Assembly (NCBI RefSeq): GCF_001659605.2
Contig: NC_035162.2
Location: 31,190,153-31,254,152 of the forward strand
Source: Manihot esculenta
Taxonomy: Eukaryota; Streptophyta; Magnoliopsida; Malpighiales; Euphorbiaceae
Direction: 5' to 3'
Length of the DNA: 64,000 nt
The position numbers and the translations under genes were made by a program. Shown here piece after piece: positions 54,950 to 64,000 of this stretch. The first letter of the stretch is position 1; each line of letters opens with the position of its first letter. A model generated the notes under the pieces. That model was not told the origin of the DNA, did not search any database, and was given only the letters and a program-made list of their open reading frames with translations.

Positions 54950-57168
54950 TGTAATACCCGGCTAGACTCCGGTATCGGAATTCCTACCGTCCGGTGGAAT
55001 CTCGGATGTCGGAGACCTCTAGAAGGGTAGAATCATGTTTTATAAAAATGTTTTCATGTATTAATGGTTTTAAGTATGAAATTAAATAAGTTTTTGCATG
55101 AAAAGTCCTTTGAGGAAAACCCAGGTTCGGCCGCCGAAAGTCAAGTTCGGCCGCCGAACGTGCATGCGTTTTGGAGGCACGTTAGGCCCCCGAAAGCATG
55201 AGTGAGGGCAGTCCAGGTTCGGCCGCCGAAAGTCAAGTTCGGCCGCCGAACATTTGCATGGATGCGGAGGCACATTCGGCCCCCGAACGTGGCCTGGCCA
55301 GCCACCTATAAAAGGGTCCCTTAGCCGAAAATGGGCGAGCTTTTTCTCCCCATTTCGGCCAAGGTGAGCATTCCGCCATCCTTCCCCAATCTTGAGTTTT
55401 TCCTTCCTTTTTCCATGATCTTTACAAGTTTATAACTTTGTTTTTGAAGATCTTTGAGCTTAGAACGAGTTTTGGAGCTTGGAGACCAAAAGTTGGAACT
55501 TCTCCCATCTCCAAGTTTAGATCTCCTCAACCCTCGATCTTCAAGAGGTAAGAGCCGATCTTAAGCTCAATGTATGATTTAAACAAGTTTTATGAAGTTT
55601 TAAGGGGTAGAATGCATGTTAGGGTATATGTTGAACCTATGGGTTTTTGATGACTTTTTGAACAATGTAGCTTGATTGTGTGTGATTGAAGTGTTGTAGA
55701 TGGGGTATATGCATGTTTGAGGCCCCTAGGAACTTGTATGCATGCTTTGGTTGAAAAATATGCATGTTTGGAAGGTTTGGAGGCGAAATGTGCTAAGGGA
55801 GCCAAGTTTCTGCCCTTTGCAGAAACCAGGTTCGGCAGCCGAAGGTACTTTCGGCCGCCGAACATGGCTGGGGAGGCAGGCCTTTCGGCTGCCGAAGTTG
55901 CCCCCGAAAAGAGACTTTCGTCTCTGTCTGGCACTTTCGGCCGCCGAAGGTGCCGCCGAACCTACCTGAGTTTCGTCTCTGTCCAGGACTTTCGGCCGCC
56001 GAAGGTGCCGCCGAAAGTGCCTTGTTCAGCCACTCCATGCATATCTCTATGTGATATTCTCAGGATGTTTTAGGGGGTTTTTGGGGAGTAGTTTATAGTT
56101 ATGTTCAGGTATATTTGGTCCCTCATTTGAGTCCACCCGTGTAGGTTCGGACCCGAGGAATCGAGGACCCCAGCAGTGAGTTCAACTGCTTCGGTATTGT
56201 CAGAGTCAGCCAGAGGTGAGTGGAACTAAACTTAATCTTTTAAATCAAATGTTTTATCATGTTTCATGCATCATGATTATGCAATAGGGTGATTGCATTA
56301 GTTTCACGAATATGCCGCATTGCATCATGTGTTGTTGATGTGGGTGAATGTTGGATGACCCAATTAGTCCATGACAGGAAGACCAGGACCCCATTCTACG
56401 GCCTGGCACGGAAATGAAAGACCAGGACCCCATTCTACAGCCTGGCACGATTGTGGACTCGAAGACCAGGAGCCCAGAGGAGGCCCTGGGATAATGGTAA
56501 GTAATGTATGTATGACAGGAAGACCAGGACCCCATGCTACGGCCTGGCACTATGTTAGCTTGGACTAATTGGTGACAAGTTCACTCAACCCTTACGTGAA
56601 TTGTCTGTGTTATGATGCATTTCATTGGAGCATAGTATTAAAATGTTTTATAGTCCTTCTCACTGGGCTTTTAGCTCATCCCTCTCCCTTTACCCCCAGG
56701 CTTGCAGGTACAGTATAGTGCGGGAGTCCGGATAGAGTAAAGAAGTCATGCTTATGTAATAGATAGCAATGGACATGATCAAATTGTAATGTAAAAGTAC
56801 AGTATAGTTATGTAATGAGTTTTATGGATGTTAGTGTGTGCTTGACCATAGAATGTTGTATCCCTTTTTATACATGATCTTAGAGATTTTGATGATGTTT
56901 ATGTAAACCAGCTCAACACAGGTTATGTTACCCTTTGAGGGTACAGATGAAATCCCACAGAGGGATCAATGTTATGTTAATGTTTATGCACAGGTTGAGT
57001 TTGGTTGATGTTCATGGAAAGAAAAGTTTTAATTTTTATGCTTATTGTTGATCATGTATGGGATTATACAGGTTTACAGGTCTTATGTCAGGCTTGCTAC
57101 GGGTCCCGGCGGCCTTAAGTCGACCCGGATCCTAGCGCCGGTAGCGGTCCGATTTTCGGGTCGTTACA
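54950..57168 (+). repeat. 5' LTR of the young element (2219 bp)
   Basis: Starts TGTAATACCCGGCTAG, ends TTTTCGGGTCGTTACA. Palindromes TTCGG-N3-CCGAA at 55126-55287 (before TATA) and 55830-56016 (after). Four CCAGG...CCTGG-type units at 56381-56550. Confidence 0.95.
55307..55313 (+). promoter_or_regulatory. TATA box of the young element
   Basis: TATAAAA in GCCACCTATAAAAGGGTC, 357 bp into the LTR, directly after the first palindrome cluster. It is the likely RNA polymerase II core promoter. Confidence 0.82.
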
Positions 57169-57433
57169 GAATGGTATCAGAGCCCTAGGTTCATATGGTC
57201 GGACCTAGAGTGTCGGGCTCATAGAGGTTATAGAAGGTCAAGCACAATAAGGAAAGATCATGTCCACTAGGATAGGATGTGGAGTCCTGTCTTGCATGAT
57301 GATGTGAAATGCCATGACTTTACGCATGTGCATTAATGATATGCTATGATATGTGATGTATGTGATGCGGGTTCATGTGTGCTCACATGAACCATATGAT
57401 GCTAATGTTTATGTGTTGTGTACTGTTTTTCAG
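55541..57433 (+). promoter_or_regulatory. Conserved splice-like signals in the leader
   Basis: Donor-like CAAGAG/GTAAGA at 55548, acceptor-like GTGTAG at 56139-56144, donor-like CCAGAG/GTGAGT at 56216, pyrimidine-rich acceptor CCCTTTACCCCCAG ending 56699, donor-like GCAG/GTAC at 56707, and acceptor CTGTTTTTCAG ending 57433, nine bases before the gag ATG. The same signals occur at matching places in the other copies. Together they would allow a spliced mRNA in which the PBS lies in an intron. This is inference without RNA data. Confidence 0.5.
57172..57183 (+). promoter_or_regulatory. Primer binding site, young element
   Basis: TGGTATCAGAGC beginning four bases after the LTR end, complementary to initiator tRNA-Met. 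Confidence 0.92.
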
Positions 57434-57441
57434 AAAACAGG

Positions 57442-59637
57442 ATGAGAGGAACTCGTCGATCAGCAAGATTGACTGGAGTACCACCTGAGGATGAGGGCAT
57501 GAGCGCCCGTCCTCCAGCATTGCCTAGAGCAATGTCTAGTAGGTCTAACCGAGAAAGAGCAGCAAGAGACCCTAGAAGGTCTTTGGATCTGGGTAGAAGC
57601 AGATCAGTCAGAGGAACAGGTCAGGGAGGAGCGTCAGAGGATATGGAGGATGATATGGACGTAGAACAGAGGAGGGATGGCAGTTTGGGAGTCAGTATGT
57701 CGGAAGAAGGAATGGGAGAGTCCCAAGGAGGCACTCAGGCCTCGGGATTTGTACAGCCACCTCACTACCCACATTTCTCACAACATCCCGGGTATTCGAT
57801 GGGAGGTACATCGGATTACCCTAGTATCACCCCTTATCCCACACAGATGCCATACCCACCATACTACCCACCATATTCACAATACCCAATGTATCCACCT
57901 CCACCCTATTATCCAAATCCAGCAAACCCTACCTCAGAAAATGTTGCACCACCTCCACCACCTGCAGAACCAGCAGCCCCAGTTGATCAGCCACCTAGAC
58001 CTAGCTCAGCCAGTGGGAGCAAGGTCAAGATGATCGACTATATGAAGCTGGGTGCTCCCCAGTTTGAAACCGGTGATGATCCGTTCGTGTACTTGGAGCG
58101 GGTCAAGGCAATTACAGATGAGATAGGGGCGGATGACAGTAGAGCCATTCAGATGGCCGGGTTCACGCTTAAGTGCAAAAAGGCACGGGAGTGGTTCAAG
58201 AATTATGTGAACCCGAGAGTGGACAGCATGACTTGGGAAGAGTTTGCAAACGAGTTTGCAGGATGGGCTTTCCCTGATAGTTCAAGGGAATTGAAGATGA
58301 TAGAATTCGAGCAGTTGAGGCAAACTGATGACATGAGTGTAGACGAATATACCGACAGGTTTATGGAGTTGCTGCCATTTGCAGGGCAAGACCTTAGCAC
58401 AGACCAGAAGAAGTCGAGGAGGTATATCATGAAGCTCCATCCCAGGTATTCCTCCTTGGTACAGTCAGCAGATAGAGAGAGTTTTCATGCCATAGTAGAC
58501 ATGGCTAGGAGAATGGAGGCTAGTGCCATCATTCAGGGGACAGTTAAGCAGACAGTGGCACAAGCTTCTGGTTCTAAAACTCCGGGAGGGGGAAGGTTAG
58601 ATCCCTCTACCTTGAGTGCAGCAGCTTCAGGCAGTAAGAGATGGGGTAAACCCAAAGGTAAGAAGAACAAGTTCTGGAGTAAAGTCAAGTCCAGTCTGGG
58701 ATTTGGGAGTGGCTCAAGCTCTGGTGCGGATAATGTAGTTTGTGCGAGGTGTGGTAGACCACACAAGGGAGTATGTCGGTTTGGGACGAACGCCTGCTTC
58801 AGATGTGGTCAGGAGGGGCATATGGCTCAAGATTGTCCAAGAGCAGTCCCGATGGCTCAGTCCCAGCAGACAGCTTCAGGCAGTGTAGCGCAGCCAGCAG
58901 CTCCAGCCATGACTCAGGCCAGTGGCAGAGGCAGAGGGAGAGGGGCAGCCTCTTCTTCAGCGGGTTTCAGAGGTGAAGGTCCATCAGCTCCAGCACGGAT
59001 CTTCACAATGACACAGCAGGAGGCAGACGCATCCAACACTGTGGTGGCAGGTAATCTCGTCATAGGTTGTTCGGATGTTTATGCATTGATGGACCCTGGT
59101 GCATCTCATTCTTTTATTGCTCCGAGGGCCGTAGAGAGGTTGGGATTGATGACTTCCGGGTTAGAGTGTCCTCTCTGGGTCAATGGACCCAAGTGTGATC
59201 CATCAGTGGCAGAGTCAGTCTGTCAGTGTAGTCCAGTTTTTGTTGAGGGGAGATGCATGTCCGCCGACCTAGTGGTTCTAGATTTGACAGATTTTGACAT
59301 CATTCTAGGGATGGACTGGTTATCTACCCATGGTGCTACCTTGGACTGCAGGGACAAGGTAGTCAGGTTCAGAGTTCAGGATGGATCAGAGGTTGTCTTC
59401 AGAGGAGACAGGCGGGGTACACCTAGAGGTATGATCTCAACTCTTCAGGCTCGTAGGTTGCTCAGGAGGGGATGTCAGGGGTATTTGGCTCATGTGAGAG
59501 AGCTAAATAGTCAGGTTAGAGAGCCCGCCTCGGTGCCAGTGGTTAGAGAGTTCTTAGATGTGTTCCCAGACGAACTGCCAGGTTTACCACCTGCTAGGGA
59601 GATAGAGTTCGAGATAGAACTGATGCCTGGAACCTGA
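57442..59637 (+). pseudogene. Gag and protease part of the polyprotein, ends at a nonsense codon
   Basis: Start chosen at ATG 57442 (MRGTRRSARLTG, conserved in all copies); the frame is open from 57418. Residues approximately: 1-75 basic and Arg/Ser-rich; 107-175 Tyr/Pro-rich low complexity; 195-330 Retrotrans_gag capsid domain; 434-445 compact Cys/His motif (CX2CX3HX3C); 452-465 CCHC zinc knuckle CFRCGQEGHMAQDC; 551 catalytic Asp of retropepsin in [14 protein letters not shown] at 59635-59637 replaces an expected CGA (Arg), a C-to-T change at a CpG, typical of deaminated methylcytosine. Otherwise no break is seen. Confidence 0.93.
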
Positions 59638-62436
59638 CCGATCTCTATCCCTCCCTACAGGATGGCGCCAGCAGAATTGAAAGAGTTGAAGGAGCAGTTA
59701 CAGGAGCTGGTAGACAAGGGCTTCATCCGACCGAGTACCTCACCCTGGGGTGCTCCAGTGCTGTTTGTGAAAAAGAAGGATGGATCTCTTAGACTTTGTA
59801 TCGACTACAGGCAGTTGAACAAAGTCACTACCAAGAACAAGTACCCATTGCCAAGGATCGACGATCTATTCGACCAGCTAGCAGGAGCGGGTTGTTTCTC
59901 CAAAATAGATCTGAGGTCCGGGTATCATCAGTTGAGGATCAGGGAAGAGGATGTGCCAAAGACGGCTTTCAGGACCAGATATGGGCATTTTGAGTTCCTT
60001 GTGATGCCGTTCGGGTTAACTAACGCCCCTGCAGCATTCATGGACCTCATGAATAGAGTGTTTAGCCAATACCTGGATCACTTTGTTATTGTCTTCATAG
60101 ACGATATCTTGGTGTATTCCAGGAATGCAGAGGAGCATGCCCATCATCTGAGGTTGGTTCTACAGACCTTGAGGGAACATGGCTTGTATGCCAAGTTCTC
60201 CAAGTGCGAGTTCTGGCTAAGGAGCATTTCGTTCTTGGGGCATGTAGTGTCAGAGAATGGGATAGAGGTAGACCCCAAGAAGACAGAAACTGTGGCTAAC
60301 TGGCCTAGACCCACTTCAGTAACAGAGATCAGGAGTTTCTTGGGTTTGGCAGGTTACTACAGGAGGTTCGTTCAGGACTTCTCGAAAATAGCAGCTCCTC
60401 TGACCAGACTAACCAGGAAGAATCAGATGTTTCTGTGGACCGACCAGTGCGAGGAGAGTTTTGAGGAGCTCAAGAAGAGGTTGACTTCAGCACCAGTTTT
60501 AGCTCTGCCATCTAGTGGAGAGGACTTTACAGTCTTTTGTGATGCGTCCCGTGTGGGACTGGGTTGTGTGCTTATGCAGAACGAAAGGGTGATTGCTTAT
60601 GCTTCTAGGCAGCTAAAGAAGCATGAGTTGAATTACCCCACACATGACCTTGAGATGGCAGCAGTAATCTTTGCACTCAAGATGTGGAGGCACTACCTCT
60701 ATGGGGTAAAATGTGAGATCTTCACAGATCATAAAAGTCTGCAGTACATCCTGAGTCAAAGAGATTTGAACTTAAGACAGAGGAGATGGGTAGAGCTGCT
60801 GAGTGACTATGATTGCAAGATTCAGTATCATCCGGGTAAGGCGAATGTTGTGGCAGACGCCCTAAGCCGGAAGTCACTAGGCAGTCTATCCCACATCACG
60901 GCAGAGAGGAGACCAGTGGTGAAGGAGTTTTACAAGCTCATTGATGAAGGTCTACAGTTAGAGTTGTTTGGTACAGGTGCCTTGGTTGCTCAGATGAAAG
61001 TGACACCCGTGTTTCTGGAGCAGGTGGCTCAGAAACAGCATGAGGACCCAGAGTTAGTGAAGATTGCCAGGACTGTTCAGTCAGGCAAGGACAGTGAGTT
61101 CAGATTTGACAGTAAGGGGATCCTCCGTTATGGGAGTCGATTGTGTGTACCAGATGACATAGGGCTAAAAGGAGACATTATGAGAGAGGCTCATAATGCA
61201 AGATACAGCATTCACCCCGGAGCCACCAAGATGTATCAAGATCTGAAGAAAGTTTATTGGTGGCCAGCTATGAAGAGAGAAGTGGCACAGTTTGTGTCAG
61301 CCTGCGAAATATGTCAGAGGGTGAAGCTGGAACATCAGAAGCCGGCTGGAATGCTTAACCCGCTACCTATTCCAGAGTGGAAATGGGAGAATATAGCTAT
61401 GGACTTCGTAGTGGGGTTACCGGCGACGTCCAACAGATTGGACTCCATATGGGTGATTGTGGACAGACTCACCAAATCTGCTCACTTCATCCCTGTCAGG
61501 AGTGGTTATTCTGTGGACAAGTTGGCGCAGGTGTATGTAGATGAGATAGTCAGACTGCATGGGGTTCCTGTTTCTATTGTGTCAGATAGAGGACCCCAAT
61601 TCACCTCCAGGTTTTGGCGGAGTCTGCAGAATGCCATGGGTACTAGGTTGGATTTCAGCACTGCCTTCCATCCACAGACAGACGGACAGTCAGAGAGGAC
61701 CATCCAGACCATAGAAGATATGCTGAGAATGTGTGTGCTGGACTTTGGCGGTTCTTGGAGGCAACATCTACCTTTGGTGGAGTTTGCCTACAATAACAGC
61801 CATCATGCTAGCATCGGGATGGCTCCATATGAAGCTTTATATGGGAGGAAGTGCAGGTCACCTGTTTGCTGGGAGGAAGTTGGAGAAAAGGCCTTGGCAG
61901 GGCCTGAACTAGTAGAGATCACCAGCAGGGTGGTACCCTTAATCAGAGAAAGAATTAAGACTGCTGCAAGCAGACAGAAGAGTTATGCAGACATCCGCAG
62001 AAGGCTAGTAGAGTTTCAGGAGGGGGATCTGGTATTGCTTAAAGTGTCTCCAATGAAAAGAGTGGTTCGCTTTGGGAAGAAAGGTAAACTAGCCCCACGA
62101 TACATCGGACCCTTCGAAATCTTGCAGAAGATTGGGAATGTGTCGTACAAGCTAGATTTGCCTGCTTCAATGGCAAGAATCCATCCGGTTTTCCATGTTT
62201 CAATGTTGAGGAAATTTGTGTCAGATCCGGGCAAGGTTCTTAGTGAGCCTGATATGGAGATCCAAGAGGATCTAACCTATGTTGAACAGCCAGTACGGAT
62301 CCTAGACACCCAGATCAGAAAGCTAAGGAACAAGGAAATCCCGATGGTGAAAGTCCTTTGGAACCACCACAATTTGGAAGAATGTACCTGGGAGACACGG
62401 GAGTCCATGCTCCAACAGTATCCCCATCTCTTTTAG
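59638..62436 (+). pseudogene. RT, RNase H, integrase and chromodomain part of the polyprotein
   Basis: Same frame as the upstream part; it is interrupted only by the TGA at 59635 and runs to TAG at 62434-62436. Numbering from the gag Met: RT with [20 protein letters not shown] and catalytic FIDD (885-888); RNase H starting CDASRVG (Asp 1034), with DLEMA, FTDHKS and VADALS; integrase zinc domain with HPGATKMY (His 1258) and CEICQ; catalytic Asp 1321, Asp 1382 and Glu 1418, a canonical D-60-D-35-E spacing; [10 protein letters not shown] module; chromodomain at about 1612-1664. Chromodomains of this class are thought to steer integration to heterochromatin. It would be functional but for the upstream stop. 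Confidence 0.95.
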
Positions 62437-62498
62437 CGGTTAGTATCTATGTGTTTCATGTGTATGTTATGTTGTTTACTATGCATGTGCTAGTTGAG

Positions 62499-62535
62499 GA
62501 ACATTCGGGGACGAATGTTCTTAAGGGGGGGAGAA
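62499..62535 (+). promoter_or_regulatory. Pre-PPT hairpin and polypurine tract, young element
   Basis: GAACATTCG, loop GGGA, CGAATGTTC (62499-62520), then AAGGGGGGGAGAA (62523-62535). The loop differs by one base from the dimer units while the stem is unchanged. Confidence 0.9.
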
Positions 62536-64000
62536 TGTAATACCCGGCTAGACTCCGGTATCGGAATTCCTACCGTCCGGTGGAATCTCGGATGTCGGAG
62601 ACCTTTAGAAGGGTAGAATCATGTTTTATAAAAATGTTTTCATGTATTAATGGTTTTAAGTATGAAATTAAATGAGTTTTTGCATGAAAAGTCCTTGGAG
62701 GAAAACCCAGGTTCGGCCGCCGAAAGTCAAGTTCGGCCGCCGAACGTGCATGCGTTTTGGAGGCACGTTAGGCCCCCGAAAGCATGAGTGAGGGCAGTCC
62801 AGGTTCGGCCGCCGAAAGTCAAGTTCGGCCGCCGAACATTTGCATGGATGCGGAGGCACATTCGGCCCCCGAACGTGGCCTGGCCAGCCACCTATAAAAG
62901 GGTCCCTTAGCCGAAAATGGGCGAGCTTTTTCTCCCCATTTCGGCCAAGGTGAGCATTCCGCCATCCTTCCCCAATCTTGAGTTTTTCCTTCCTTTTTCC
63001 ATGATCTTTACAAGTTTATAACTTTGTTTTTGAAGATCTTTGAGCTTAGAACGAGTTTTGGAGCTTGGAGACCAAAAGTTGGAACTTCTCCCATCTCCAA
63101 GTTTAGATCTCCTCAACCCTCGATCTTCAAGAGGTAAGAGCCGATCTTAAGCTCAATGTATGATTTAAACAAGTTTTATGAAGTTTTAAGGGGTAGAATG
63201 CATGTTAGGGTATATGTTGAACCTATGGGTTTTTGATGACTTTTTGAACAATGTAGCTTGATTGTGTGTGATTGAAGTGTTGTAGATGGGGTATATGCAT
63301 GTTTGAGGCCCCTAGGAACTTGTATGCATGCTTTGGTTGAAAAATATGCATGTTTGGAAGGTTTGGAGGCGAAATGTGCTAAGGGAGCCAAGTTTCTGCC
63401 CTTTGCAGAAACCAGGTTCGACAGCCGAAGGTACTTTCGGCCGCCTAACATGGCTGGGGAGGCAGGCCTTTCGGCTGCCGAAGTTGCCCCCGAAAAGAGA
63501 CTTTCGTCTCTGTCTGGCACTTTCGGCCGCCGAAGGTGCCGCCGAACCTACCTGAGTTTCGTCTCTGTCCAGGACTTTCGGCCGCCGAAGGTGCCGCCGA
63601 AAGTGCCCTGTTCAGCCACTCCATGCATATCTCTATGTGATATTCTCAGGATGTTTTAGGGGGTTTTTGGGGAGTAGTTTATAGTTATGTTCAGGTATAT
63701 TTGGTCCCTCATTTGAGTCCACCCGTGTAGGTTCGGACCCGAGGAACCGAGGACCCCAGCAGTGAGTTCAACTGCTTCGGTATTGTCAGAGTCAGCCAGA
63801 GGTGAGTGGAACTAAACTTAATCTTTTAAATCAAATGTTTTATCATGTTTCATGCATCATGATTATGCAATAGGGTGATTGCATTAGTTTCACGAATATG
63901 CCGCATTGCATCATGTGTTGTTGATGTGGGTGAATGTTGGATGACCCAATTAGTCCATGACAGGAAGACCAGGACCCCATTCTACAGCCTGGCACGGAAA
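62536..64000 (+). repeat. 3' LTR of the young element (cut by window end)
   Basis: The first 1465 bp of the LTR, with TATAAAA at 62893-62899 and palindrome clusters at 62712-62870 and 63415-63602. It differs from the 5' LTR at about eight positions, several of them inside TTCGG-N3-CCGAA palindromes (for example TTCGACAGCCGAA near 63417). Confidence 0.95.

Larger units (their letters stand above)
54950..64000 (+). mobile_element. Young, nearly intact gypsy chromovirus (right end beyond window)
   Basis: 5' LTR 54950-57168, PBS 57172, a single long gag-pol frame 57442-62436 with one nonsense codon, hairpin and PPT 62499-62535, and a 3' LTR from 62536 that leaves the window. Over the 1465 bp of 3' LTR visible I see about eight differences from the 5' LTR, roughly 0.5 percent. 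The left target duplication should be ACTGG (54945-54949); its partner is outside the window. It is the best candidate here for a recent, almost autonomous copy of the family. Confidence 0.93.

Noticed and set aside
55126..56016. Regularly repeated palindromes resembling a CRISPR array
   Set aside because: Spacing is irregular, there are no unique equal-length spacers or cas genes, and this is eukaryotic LTR sequence.
1..64000. tRNA or rRNA genes
   Set aside because: The only tRNA-related sequences are the 12-base primer binding sites; no cloverleaf-like or rRNA segment was noticed by eye. A tRNA scan would settle it.

Overview
This is plant nuclear heterochromatin: a graveyard of nested transposable elements with no recognisable host gene. 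The organism is a flowering plant, most likely a eudicot. Evidence: plant-type Ty3/gypsy chromoviruses (Tekay/Del-like) with initiator-tRNA-Met primer sites, a CACTA (En/Spm) DNA transposon with plant TNP2-type transposase, a copia gag-protease remnant, a LINE ORF1 remnant and a hAT-type MITE in very AT-rich DNA. The CCG-rich LTR family recalls sequence from Euphorbiaceae (cassava, rubber tree), but that is recollection and not proven here.

Layout. 1-3.0 kb: AT-rich DNA with a 360-bp hAT-like MITE (8-bp target duplication), two tandem duplications and a copia fragment. 3.04-34.1 kb: a CACTA element on the minus strand whose left terminus (CACTACAAGAA) is intact. Its two genes are a Transposase_24-like gene and a TNP2 transposase. 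TNP2 is cut by a minus-strand solo LTR (5759-8001) and by a 22.75-kb nest of LTR elements (10536-33287). 34.3-43.2 kb: perfect hairpins, a gypsy integrase scrap, AT-rich DNA, a 97-bp tandem repeat, a foldback element and a LINE ORF1 remnant. 43.2-51.3 kb: a complete non-autonomous gypsy element with near-identical LTRs and a wrecked interior. 51.3-53.2 kb: AT-rich DNA. 53.2-64.0 kb: an LTR fragment interrupted by a young, nearly intact gypsy element that runs off the right edge.

The nest: CACTA TNP2 gene <- outer gypsy element (10536-33287; duplication AATAG/AATGG; interior mostly deleted) <- tandem dimer LTR-INT-LTR-INT-LTR in the outer 5' LTR (12638-31869; single flanking duplication AGTGT) <- solo LTR in the gag of the first dimer unit (16143-18341). 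The CACTA end also lies against a copia fragment, giving up to five layers.

All the gypsy copies belong to one extended family with LTRs of about 2.2 kb (TGTAATACCCGG...CGTTACA). They share a TATA box, arrays of a TTCGG-N3-CCGAA palindrome, tandem CCAGG...CCTGG units, conserved splice-like signals in the leader, a hairpin just before the polypurine tract, and one Gag-protease-RT-RNase H-integrase-chromodomain polyprotein. The copy at 54950-64000 is closest to functional, with one visible nonsense codon. Comparisons between copies were made by eye, not by alignment software.
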